From: JAEUPI01 sp036520715
GTDB lineage: Bacteria > Pseudomonadota > Gammaproteobacteria > Burkholderiales > Burkholderiaceae_C
Direction: 5' to 3'
Length of the DNA: 12,184 nt
Assembly (NCBI GenBank): GCA_036520715.1
Contig: DATDJF010000391.1
Location: 1-12,184 of the forward strand
Part shown: one piece after another, positions 1 to 6,113 of the stretch
Position numbering within the stretch: the first letter of the stretch is position 1
Layout: every line of letters starts with the position of its first letter
Made by a program: the position numbers and the translations under genes
The notes under the pieces: generated by a model
Databases searched by the model: none
The model's input: only the letters and a program-made list of their open reading frames with translations
Told to the model about the DNA's origin: nothing

Positions 1-624
1 GGCGGCGAGACCTTCGCCGCCGACCACGGCGCCGACCCCAGCCTGGTGAAGCGCCTGCCGGGCACGGCGCTGGTTCCGACTGCGCAGGACCTCAACCTCT
101 CGGTCGCGCGGGACGCGATCCTCAGCGGCACGCTCATCGGCACCGATCCCGGCGGCGCCCAAGTCTGGTTCCGCGTGCGGAACCTCACGAGCGGCAGCCT
201 TTCGTTCGACGAGGCAACCGGCGCGTTCGAGTTCGCCCAGAACTCCGGCGCCTTGGGCTCGTACAACGTCGCCTTCGAGTACACGGTGAACAACTCGCGC
301 CACTACTCCGCACCGGCAACGGTGACGATTCGCGTCGGTGGTGGCGGCGGCGGTGGTGGTGGCGGTGGCGGTGGCGGCTCAGGCGCTGGTGCAGGTGTCG
401 GTGCGGGAGCCGGCGTAGGCACCGGCGCAGGTGCAGGTTCGGGTGCCGGTGCGGCGACGGGACCCGGTGCGGCCGTGGTTGCAGGCATGTCGCTGCCATT
501 GCCTCCGCCACACCCGGCAAGAACTCCGACGAACAACTGGGTGACGGCCCAGAATTTCCAACGGTCAGATGATTCAGGGCGCATGGACGCAAGTGCCTCC
601 GGTCGCCTGACACGTTCGCCATGA
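1..624 (+). CDS. C-terminal part of an exported Ig/cadherin-like repeat protein (5' partial, tail doubtful)
   Basis: The frame is open from base 1, so the gene starts left of the window; the GTG at 46 is probably an internal valine. Residues encoded by about 70-336 look like one beta-sandwich repeat of the Ig/cadherin-like kind found in large surface or secreted proteins. It has alternating hydrophobic strands, an 'SFDEATGAFEF' segment and a terminal 'ATVTIRV' strand. From 337 the frame becomes 14 glycines (GGN codons), then a Gly/Ala/Val low-complexity stretch to about 470, and ends at a TGA at 622-624. The tail after the poly-Gly has no domain, no membrane anchor and no sorting signal. The opposite strand reads better there as a lipoprotein start, so the natural C-terminus may have been lost at the G-rich tract. 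The Ig-like assignment comes from the look of the sequence. The partner or role of the protein cannot be told. Confidence 0.6.
   Translation, partial: GGETFAADHGADPSLVKRLPGTALVPTAQDLNLSVARDAILSGTLIGTDPGGAQVWFRVRNLTSGSLSFDEATGAFEFAQNSGALGSYNVAFEYTVNNSRHYSAPATVTIRVGGGGGGGGGGGGGGSGAGAGVGAGAGVGTGAGAGSGAGAATGPGAAVVAGMSLPLPPPHPARTPTNNWVTAQNFQRSDDSGRMDASASGRLTRSP
303..584 (-). CDS. Short Pro-rich lipoprotein or truncated 5' end of a lipoprotein gene, antisense to the Gly-rich tail
   Basis: Reading from the ATG at 584, a 25-residue signal segment ends in the lipobox L-A-G-C with Cys25. Gly/Asn/Ser-rich residues follow, then an Ala-Pro linker (PAPAPEPAPAP type), then 14 prolines, and the frame stops at 303 after TRIVTVAGAE. 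This layout is the usual beginning of a Burkholderiales outer-membrane lipoprotein, but no folded domain follows the linker. A GGAGG lies 11 bases before the start. The frame overlaps the plus-strand gene through the whole G-rich tract, so at least one of the two frames is broken or not expressed in this part. It may be a rearranged gene remnant, an assembly chimera, or a chance antisense ORF in low-complexity DNA. The lipobox, linker and Shine-Dalgarno together make chance less likely. Confidence 0.35.
   Translation of the reverse strand: MRPESSDRWKFWAVTQLFVGVLAGCGGGNGSDMPATTAAPGPVAAPAPEPAPAPVPTPAPAPTPAPAPEPPPPPPPPPPPPPPTRIVTVAGAE
337..470. repeat. Low-complexity GGN tract followed by degenerate GGTGCN hexamer repeats
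   Basis: Positions 337-378 are 14 consecutive GGN triplets, giving poly-Gly on plus and poly-Pro on minus. From about 381 to 470 the sequence is a degenerate six-base period of the GGYGCN type, giving Gly-Ala/Val on plus and Ala-Pro on minus. Such tracts slip in replication, recombine with similar tracts elsewhere and are prone to misassembly. Confidence 0.8.
596..600 (-). promoter_or_regulatory. Possible Shine-Dalgarno of the antisense lipoprotein frame
   Basis: GGAGG on the minus strand lies 11 bases before the ATG at 584. The match to the anti-SD is good but the spacing is long. It is one of three signals, with the lipobox and the Pro linker, that argue the minus frame is a real gene start. 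Confidence 0.3.
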
Positions 625-810
625 AATGGCGTGCAAGCCGCGTTTGACGACCATACGATCGTTCGCAGTGTGCAGACAACCACAGTTGCGGTCGGTGCGG
701 CTGCGCACGCACCGATGGCGTGGCGCGAACGCCCGCGCTCAGGGGCTCTGGCGTTCGAGTTCAGCCGCGTGGGCAGGCCGAGCAGCCCTGCGGCATGTGC
801 CGCGACTTGC

Positions 811-1470
811 TCAGCGCTTGCGCGCCAGCGTCACCCCGTCGGCCACCGCGAGCAGCGACACGTCGACGCGCTCGTCGTGGTGCAGCTTGTCGTTCAGCGC
901 CTGCAGCGCCAGCGTGTCGGCATCGGTCGAGGGCTTGGCCACCGCGCCGTTCCACAGCATGTTGTCGAACACGATCAGGCCGCCCGCGCGCACCAGCTGC
1001 AGGCAACGTTCGTAGTAGGCGTCGTAGCCGGTCTTGTCGGCGTCGATGAAGGCGAAGTCGTAGCGCCCGGCCTCGCCGGACGCAAGGCGCGCGTCGAGCG
1101 TGGCCAGCGCCGGGCCGAGCACGAGTTCGATCTTTTGCTCGACGCCGGCCTGCCGCCAGAACGGCTTGCCCACCCGCGTGTACTCGTCGCTGATGTCGCA
1201 GGCCAGCACCCGGCCGTCGGCGGGCAGGGCCAGCGCGACGCAAAGCGCGCTGTAGCCGGTGAAGGTGCCGATCTCGATGGTGCGGCGCGCGCCGACCAGG
1301 CGCACCAGCAGCGCCATGAACTGCCCCTGGTCGGCGGCGATCTGCATGCCGGCGTGCGGGTGCGTGCGCGTCGCCTCGCGCAACGCAGCCTGGGCAGGAT
1401 GCTCGCGCAGCGAGTGGGTTTCGATGTAGCGCACGAGCGCGTCGTCGAGCTGAAGGGTGCGTGTGGTCAT
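811..1470 (-). CDS. Family-3 (caffeoyl-CoA type) SAM-dependent O-methyltransferase
   Basis: This 219-residue protein is a class I, metal-dependent O-methyltransferase of the caffeoyl-CoA/catechol type (Methyltransf_3), soluble and cytoplasmic. The SAM-binding motif I is T64-IEIGTFTGYS-74, with an acidic residue at D92 for the ribose. The metal site of the family is visible as 'FIDADK' (D143) and 'FDNMLWNG' (D169, N170). The length is typical of bacterial members. These enzymes methylate catechol-like hydroxyls; the natural substrate here is unknown. The start at 1470 has AGGAG ten bases upstream, lying across the stop codon of the small membrane protein gene before it, with only 13 bases between the genes. 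The two are probably cotranscribed and coupled. It is the last gene of the minus-strand run that begins with the FKBP gene. Family assignment is secure, substrate is not. Confidence 0.92.
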   Translation of the reverse strand: MTTRTLQLDDALVRYIETHSLREHPAQAALREATRTHPHAGMQIAADQGQFMALLVRLVGARRTIEIGTFTGYSALCVALALPADGRVLACDISDEYTRVGKPFWRQAGVEQKIELVLGPALATLDARLASGEAGRYDFAFIDADKTGYDAYYERCLQLVRAGGLIVFDNMLWNGAVAKPSTDADTLALQALNDKLHHDERVDVSLLAVADGVTLARKR

Positions 1471-1483
1471 GGTGCGGACGCTC

Positions 1484-1645
1484 CTATTTGCGCACGAGCA
1501 TCGCCACGCCCACGACGATCAGGATCAGCGGCCACCACTGCGCGAACAGCGGGCCCAGCCGCGGCAGCCAGCCGAGGTTGGACAGCAGGAAGAGCGCGCC
1601 GATGACGATCAGGATGAGCGCGGTGGCCCGAGGTTTGATGAGCAT
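1484..1645 (-). CDS. 53-residue two-helix membrane protein, LiaI/LiaF-like (DUF5668-type)
   Basis: Translation from the ATG at 1645 gives a 53-residue protein made of two hydrophobic helices, about residues 9-24 (ALILIVIGALFLLSN) and 36-50 (WWPLILIVVGVAML). They are joined by 'LGWLPRLGPLFAQ', and the protein ends in VRK. The pattern, including 'GALFLLSNLG' and 'WWPLILIVVGV', matches the small LiaI-LiaF-like transmembrane region (DUF5668) seen alone or fused in many bacteria, where a role in envelope stress sensing has been proposed. No sensor kinase or regulator is adjacent. The in-frame ORF extends much further upstream, but that part is the antisense shadow of the next gene. The Shine-Dalgarno is weak (GGA about ten bases before the ATG). 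It lies 44 bases after the unknown exported protein and 13 before the O-methyltransferase. Confidence 0.75.
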   Translation of the reverse strand: MLIKPRATALILIVIGALFLLSNLGWLPRLGPLFAQWWPLILIVVGVAMLVRK

Positions 1646-1689
1646 GCGTGGGTCCGATCCGGGGTGGGGCGAAGGAGTGCAGCGACGGC

Positions 1690-2259
1690 CTATTTTCCGG
1701 CAGCGCGCGCGCTGGGCGCCGTGCGCTTGACCACCACCCGCGTGTTCTCGAGCTCGTACACGTAGGCGGCGCGGCACGCCTGGCCGCGCCGGCTGCCGCG
1801 CAACTGCTCGTCGGCCTCGATGTCGGCGATGCGGCGGCGCAACTCGCGCGCGGTCTGCGCAGCCCCCCACGAGGCCACCGACGCGCAGTAACGTGGCACC
1901 TCGGCGGGCGTCACCATCGCCAGCACGAAGCGCGGGCAGCCGCCGGCGGCGGCGCGCAGCGCCTCGCCGTGCGCCTGCACGGCCCGGGCATCGCGGCCGC
2001 GACTCAGCTTGACCGACAGGCCCACCGCGTGCAGCTCGCATGCCGCCGTCTTGCGGTTCAGCGGCACCATCGCGCTGGCCCAGTGCGCGCCGAGATAGCT
2101 GTTGACCGCTTCGATACCGCTGCGCGACAGGCGCTGGTCGAGGTCGGCCAGCAGCGAGTCGGCGGCCGCGCACGCGCCCACCCACAGGCCGGCAGCCAGC
2201 AACAGCGCCGATCGCGCAGCGTGCACGCAGCGGCGGCCGCGCTCAGGCGTCGGGCTCAC
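1690..2259 (-). CDS. Unknown exported protein with four paired-looking cysteines
   Basis: I do not recognise a named family. The 189-residue product begins with a basic n-region (several Arg), a hydrophobic core (about residues 17-29, ALLLAAGLWVGA) and 'CAAAD'. The end can be read either as a signal peptidase I site after the Ala run or as a weak lipobox V-G-A-C (Cys30). The mature part has cysteines near 74, 108, 125 and 162, an even number that would suit two disulfides in the periplasm. It also has an Arg/Glu-rich helical stretch (about 136-160) and a basic, Ala-rich C-terminus. The GTG start at 2259 overlaps the end of the upstream gene by 17 bases, suggesting translational coupling. A second GTG at 2226 also precedes the hydrophobic core and is an alternative start. 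Export is well supported, function unknown. Confidence 0.7.
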   Translation of the reverse strand: MSPTPERGRRCVHAARSALLLAAGLWVGACAAADSLLADLDQRLSRSGIEAVNSYLGAHWASAMVPLNRKTAACELHAVGLSVKLSRGRDARAVQAHGEALRAAAGGCPRFVLAMVTPAEVPRYCASVASWGAAQTARELRRRIADIEADEQLRGSRRGQACRAAYVYELENTRVVVKRTAPSARAAGK

Positions 2260-2764
2260 GCCAGACCCGTCGCATCAGTGCATCGAGTTCGAGCTGGCGC
2301 CCCGCTTGTTTGGTGGCTGCCTTCCACTCCGATGGCGACGGCGCGATGCGCTTGGACTCGCGGCCGTCCCACACCGCCACCTTGAGCGCAAACACCACCG
2401 GCCCCTGGCGCGCCTCGAACGGCTGCACGGCCGTGACGCTGGCCGCGAGCCGCTTGCTCAGCTCCAGGTCGAGCAGCGAGTCGAAATCGAGCCAGACCTT
2501 GGACTTCTGGCCGGGCTTGACCGCGACCACGATGAAGCCGCCGGCCGACTGCCGCAGCGGGCTCGCCAGCACCGCCTCGCGCGACGCCGCCTCGATCGCC
2601 TTGATGTAGTCGGCCATCGCGTCGACGCTGGGCACACGCTCCTCCAGCACCGAGCTCGATTGCAGCAGCACCACGCCGAACTTGGTGATCGGCTCGGCCG
2701 CCTGCACCCAGCTCGCTGCCAGCCACAGCAGCACAGGCAGAACGATGCGGCAGCGAGAATGCAT
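2243..2764 (-). CDS. Unknown periplasmic protein
   Basis: The 173-residue product has a clear Sec signal peptide: a basic n-region (MHSRCR), a hydrophobic core IVLPVLLWLAASW and an A-x-A type end (VQAAEP) giving cleavage near residue 22-23. The mature part is a mixed alpha/beta sequence with short strands (FGVVLLQ, GGFIVVAVKPGQKSKVWLDF, PVVFALKVAVWD) and has no cysteine. I cannot assign a family. The strand-rich middle with 'KSKVWLDFD' resembles small secreted proteins annotated only as hypothetical in Burkholderiales. The next gene downstream starts inside its last codons (17-base overlap), so the two exported products are probably made together and might work together. The upstream FKBP gene ends 88 bases before its start. 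Confidence 0.75.
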   Translation of the reverse strand: MHSRCRIVLPVLLWLAASWVQAAEPITKFGVVLLQSSSVLEERVPSVDAMADYIKAIEAASREAVLASPLRQSAGGFIVVAVKPGQKSKVWLDFDSLLDLELSKRLAASVTAVQPFEARQGPVVFALKVAVWDGRESKRIAPSPSEWKAATKQAGRQLELDALMRRVWREPDA

Positions 2765-2852
2765 GCGTCACTATATGGACTTGGCGGCCGCCGCCGTGCG
2801 CCTGGCGACAAAGACCTCGGCGGCGGCGGTCAATCGCAGCGTCGGTCGCGGG

Positions 2853-3218
2853 TCACGCGCCCAGCAGCTCGACCTCGAACACCAGCGTCGCGTTGGGCGG
2901 GATCACGCCGCCCGCGCCGCGCGCGCCGTAGCCCAGCTGCGGCGGGATCAGCAGCACGCGTGTGCCGCCGACCTGCATGCCCAACACGCCCTCGTCCCAG
3001 CCGGCGATCACCATGCGGGCGCCGAGATCGAAGCGAAACGGGTCGTTGCGGTCCTTGCTGGAGTCGAACTTGCGGCCGCGCTGCTGCGGCGCATCGGGGT
3101 CGTGCAGCCAGCCTGTGTAGTGCACGGTGACTTCGCGGCCGGCGCGCGCGGTATCGCCGCCGCCGACCACGGTGTCTTCGTATTGCAGGCCGCTGGCCGT
3201 GCTGGTCATGCCGGGCAT
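2853..3218 (-). CDS. FKBP-type peptidyl-prolyl cis-trans isomerase
   Basis: A single-domain FKBP of 121 residues that catalyses cis-trans isomerisation of X-Pro bonds. There is no signal peptide, so it is cytoplasmic. Family signatures occur in order: VTVHYTGWL, KFDSS, PFRFDLG, VIAGWDEGVLGM, VGGTRVLLIP, LGYGARG and IPPNATLVFEVELL. An Arg replaces the usual Gly in 'LGARMVI' (commonly LGAGMVI); it is conservative for the fold. The start at 3218 is chosen because AGGAG lies seven bases upstream and the family begins here; the frame stays open to an ATG at 3263, which would add 15 basic residues without an SD. It is divergent from the exonuclease gene, with 52 bases between start codons, and likely heads the minus-strand run down to 811. 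Confidence 0.96.
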   Translation of the reverse strand: MPGMTSTASGLQYEDTVVGGGDTARAGREVTVHYTGWLHDPDAPQQRGRKFDSSKDRNDPFRFDLGARMVIAGWDEGVLGMQVGGTRVLLIPPQLGYGARGAGGVIPPNATLVFEVELLGA

Positions 3219-3225
3219 GAAGGTT

Positions 3226-3230
3226 CTCCT
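3226..3230 (-). promoter_or_regulatory. Shine-Dalgarno fixing the FKBP start
   Basis: AGGAG on the minus strand, seven bases before the ATG at 3218. It decides between this start and the upstream in-frame ATG at 3263, which has no comparable signal. Confidence 0.65.
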
Positions 3231-3270
3231 GCTGCGTTTGCGAAGGGCGCCATCATGCAACACTGGCGTT

Positions 3271-4353
3271 ATGACCGAGCCGGTGGATGCGCAACGGCAC
3301 GACGATGCCGCGGACCTGATCGTGCTGCGCCCCGAGGGGCTGTATTGCCCCGCCGGTGACTTTCACATCGACCCCTGGCGGCCGGTGTCGCGCGCGGTGA
3401 TCACGCATGCCCACGCCGACCACGCACGTGCCGGCCACGGCGCCTACCTGGCCACCGCCGTCAGCGAGGGCGTGCTGCGCGCGCGGCTCGGCAGCGGCAT
3501 CCCGTTGCAGGGCCTGGCCTACGGGGAATCCGTGGTGCTCAACGGCGTGCGCGTGAGCCTGCACCCGGCCGGCCACGTGCTCGGCTCGGCGCAGGTGCGC
3601 GTCGAGCACCGCGGCCGCGTGTGGGTGGCCTCGGGCGACTATTTCGCCAGCGGCATCGCCGACGACGCCAATGCCACCTGTGCGCCGTTCGAGCCGGTGC
3701 GCTGCGAGTGCTTCATCACCGAATCGACCTTCGGACTGCCGATCTACCGCTGGCACGCACAGGCCGCGGTGCAGCGCGACATCAACGCCTGGTGGCAGGC
3801 CAATGCGCAGGCCGGCCGTGCCAGCCTGCTGCTCGGCTACAGCTTCGGCAAGGCGCAGCGCCTGCTGGCCGGCCTGGACCCATCGATCGGACCGATCGTC
3901 GCGCACGGCGCGGTCGAGCCGCTCAACGCCGCCTATCGCGCGGCCGGCGTGCCGCTGCCGCCGACAAGCCCGCTCGACGAGCTGCCGCGCGCCGAGCTCA
4001 AGCGCGCGATCGCGCTGGCGCCGCCCGCCGTGCAGGGCAGCGCGTGGGCGCGCCGGCTCGGCGACGACACGAGCGACGCCTTCGCCAGCGGCTGGATGCA
4101 GTTGCGCGGCGCGCGCCGGCGCCAGGGCGTGGACCGCGGCTTCGTGCTCAGCGACCACGCCGACTGGCCGGGGCTGCAGCGCGCCATCGCCGCCACCGGC
4201 GCCGAACGTGTGATCGTCACCCACGGCTACGAGGCGGTGATGGTGCGCTGGCTGCAGCAGCAGGGCTTGCGGGCGCAGAGCTTCGCCACCGTGTACGGCG
4301 ACGACGCGGTCGAGGCCGACGCAGCAGACGCGGCGCAACCCACGGCGACATGA
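3271..4353 (+). CDS. Ligase-associated DNA exonuclease, metallo-beta-lactamase fold
   Basis: The 360-residue protein belongs to the metallo-beta-lactamase/beta-CASP-related nucleases annotated as 'ligase-associated DNA exonuclease'. Members characterised from Pseudomonas putida are manganese-dependent DNA nucleases. The metal-binding motif HAHADH is at residues 46-51, followed by H98-PAG-H102, a metal-ligand Asp in 'SGDYF' (D123), SDHADW at 294-299 and a C-terminal THGYE (H318). All expected catalytic positions are present and the length is normal. The start at 3271 fits the family N-terminus and removes overlap with the divergent FKBP gene. The frame is open to 3127 and there is no good Shine-Dalgarno before 3271, so the exact start is not certain. 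Its stop overlaps the ligase start (ATGA at 4350-4353), which indicates a coupled operon. It probably trims DNA ends before the ligase seals them. Confidence 0.93.
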   Translation: MTEPVDAQRHDDAADLIVLRPEGLYCPAGDFHIDPWRPVSRAVITHAHADHARAGHGAYLATAVSEGVLRARLGSGIPLQGLAYGESVVLNGVRVSLHPAGHVLGSAQVRVEHRGRVWVASGDYFASGIADDANATCAPFEPVRCECFITESTFGLPIYRWHAQAAVQRDINAWWQANAQAGRASLLLGYSFGKAQRLLAGLDPSIGPIVAHGAVEPLNAAYRAAGVPLPPTSPLDELPRAELKRAIALAPPAVQGSAWARRLGDDTSDAFASGWMQLRGARRRQGVDRGFVLSDHADWPGLQRAIAATGAERVIVTHGYEAVMVRWLQQQGLRAQSFATVYGDDAVEADAADAAQPTAT

Positions 4354-6113
4354 AGGCCTTCGCCGCGTTGTTCAACGAGCTCGACGCGAGCACCTCGACC
4401 GCACACAAGGTGAATGCGATGCAGCGCTACTTCGCCAGCGCACCGGCGGCCGACGCGGCGTGGGCGGCGTACTTCCTGGCCGGCGGCAAGCCGCGCCAGA
4501 CCGTGCCCACCGCGGTGCTGCGCAGCACCGCGTGCGACGCCGCCGCCATCGACGACTGGCTGTTCGAGGCCTGCTACCAGGCAGCGGGCGACCTCGCCGA
4601 AACCATCGCGCACGTGTTGCCGCTGGCTGCCGACGACGGCGCACGCGGCGACGCCGGCCTGGCCGAGTGGATCGAACAGCGCCTGCTGCCGCTGCGTGGC
4701 GAGCCGCCGGCGGTGCAGGCCGAAGCCTTGCGCGGCTGGTGGTGGCAACTCGGCCCCTCCGAGATCTTTCTGCTGGTCAAGCTGATCGGCGGCGCCTTTC
4801 GGGTCGGGGTCAGCAAGCTGCTGGTACAGCGCGCGCTGGCGCAGGCCGCCGGGCTCGACGCCAAGCTGGTGGCACAACGCATGATGGGCTACACCGACGC
4901 GCGCACGCCGCCCACGCCGGCGCGCTACACGGCGCTGCTGGCCGCGCCCGACGCGCAGCGCGCCAGCGACGGCGGGCAGCCGTATCCGTTCTTCCTCGCG
5001 CATCAGCTCGACGCCGCGCCGGACGCGTTCGATGCCAAGCTCGGCCCGCCCACGCAATGGCTGGTCGAATGGAAGTACGACGGCATCCGCGCGCAGGCCG
5101 TCAAGCGGGGCGGCCGCGTGTGGCTGTGGTCGCGCGGCGAGGAGCTGGTCAGCGAGACCTTCCCCGACGCGCTGCGCCCGTTGGCCGCGCTGCCAGACGG
5201 CACCGTGCTCGATGGCGAGTTGCTGGTGTGGCCTGAAGGTGCGTTGCAGCCGGCGCCGTTTGCGCTGCTGCAAAAGCGCCTCAATCGCAAGGTGATCGGC
5301 CCCAGGTTGCTGGCCGACGCGCCGGTGCGATTCGTCGCCTACGACCTGCTCGAAGACGGCGGCGTCGACGTGCGTGCGCTGCCGCAAGCCGAACGCCGCG
5401 CGCGCCTGGAGGCACGGCTGCAGGCCACCACGATCGCCCTGTCACCGCTGGTCGCGGGCGCAAGCTGGAGCGCGCTGGCCGAGCTGCGCGCCCAGTCGCG
5501 CGAGCGCGGTGTCGAGGGCTTCATGCTCAAGCACCACGCGGCCGCCTACGGCAGCGGGCGCACCAAGGCCGAAGGCACCTGGTGGAAGTGGAAGATCGAC
5601 CCGATGACGGCCGACGGCGTGCTCGTCTACGCGCAGGCCGGCCACGGCCGCCGCGCCAGCGTGTACACCGACTACACCTTCGCGGTGTGGAATCGCACGC
5701 CGGCCGACGCGCAGGAGGCGCAGCGCGCGGTCGACGCCATCGCGCGCCGCGGTGCGGCGGCCGATGCGCTGGAGCCCGGCGAGGCGGCGGTCGACGCTGC
5801 CGACCCGCCTGCCGGCACTGCCCCGGCCACGCTCGCACTCGTTCCGTTCGCCAAGGCGTACTCGGGCCTCACCGACGAGGAGTTCAAGCGCGTCGACCGC
5901 GTGATCCGGGCCACCACGATCGAGAAGTTCGGCCCGGTGCGCACCGTGCTGCCGGCGCTGGTGTTCGAGCTCGGCTTCGAGGGCATCCAGCGCAGCAACC
6001 GCCACAAGAGCGGCATCGCGGTGCGCTTTCCGCGCATGCTGCGCATCCGCGACGACAAGCCCCTGCACGAGGCCGACACGCTCGACGCGCTGCGCGCGCT
6101 GATCGGCGATTAG
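4350..6113 (+). CDS. ATP-dependent DNA ligase of the exonuclease-associated (LigC-like) type
   Basis: This 587-residue ATP-dependent DNA ligase seals nicks through an enzyme-AMP intermediate. It has an N-terminal DNA-binding domain (about 1-210), a nucleotidyltransferase core and a C-terminal OB domain. Visible motifs: adenylation motif I K242-YDGIR, DGEL at 288-291, YDLLE from 331, motif IV E389-GFMLK and motif V WWKWK at 411-415. Conserved 'FAKAYSGLTDEEF' and 'TTIEKFGPVR' blocks of this ligase group lie in the OB domain. An Ala/Pro/Glu-rich stretch of roughly 28 residues (about 468-495) separates the OB halves and is longer than I expect for the family. The ATG overlaps the exonuclease stop by four bases, so translation is coupled. 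The stop overlaps that of the convergent superoxide dismutase gene. In known clusters the partners are an Lhr-type helicase and a metallophosphoesterase; neither is adjacent here. Main replication uses NAD-dependent LigA, so this is a repair ligase. Confidence 0.95.
   Translation: MKAFAALFNELDASTSTAHKVNAMQRYFASAPAADAAWAAYFLAGGKPRQTVPTAVLRSTACDAAAIDDWLFEACYQAAGDLAETIAHVLPLAADDGARGDAGLAEWIEQRLLPLRGEPPAVQAEALRGWWWQLGPSEIFLLVKLIGGAFRVGVSKLLVQRALAQAAGLDAKLVAQRMMGYTDARTPPTPARYTALLAAPDAQRASDGGQPYPFFLAHQLDAAPDAFDAKLGPPTQWLVEWKYDGIRAQAVKRGGRVWLWSRGEELVSETFPDALRPLAALPDGTVLDGELLVWPEGALQPAPFALLQKRLNRKVIGPRLLADAPVRFVAYDLLEDGGVDVRALPQAERRARLEARLQATTIALSPLVAGASWSALAELRAQSRERGVEGFMLKHHAAAYGSGRTKAEGTWWKWKIDPMTADGVLVYAQAGHGRRASVYTDYTFAVWNRTPADAQEAQRAVDAIARRGAAADALEPGEAAVDAADPPAGTAPATLALVPFAKAYSGLTDEEFKRVDRVIRATTIEKFGPVRTVLPALVFELGFEGIQRSNRHKSGIAVRFPRMLRIRDDKPLHEADTLDALRALIGD

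Noticed and set aside
790..803. GCGGCA-TG-TGCCGC inverted repeat just after the O-methyltransferase stop as a terminator
   Set aside because: The stem is short, the loop is two to four bases, and no T-run follows on the minus strand.
631..1605. A 324-codon plus-strand ORF across the O-methyltransferase
   Set aside because: It is the antisense of a certain methyltransferase gene; its translation is Arg/Ala/His-rich with no domain, as expected for the shadow frame of GC-rich coding DNA.
3219..3270. Promoters in the 52-base divergent gap between FKBP and the exonuclease
   Set aside because: Promoters are likely here or in the flanking codons, but no convincing -35/-10 pair can be read on either strand.
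3253..4338. A 361-codon minus-strand ORF opposite the exonuclease
   Set aside because: Shadow frame rich in Arg, Ala and His; the plus strand has all the metallo-beta-lactamase motifs.
3621..4349. Long N-terminal extension of the ligase frame
   Set aside because: The part before 4350 overlaps the exonuclease and is an Arg/Ala-rich out-of-frame translation. The ligase family starts at MKAFAALFNELD, at the ATGA overlap.
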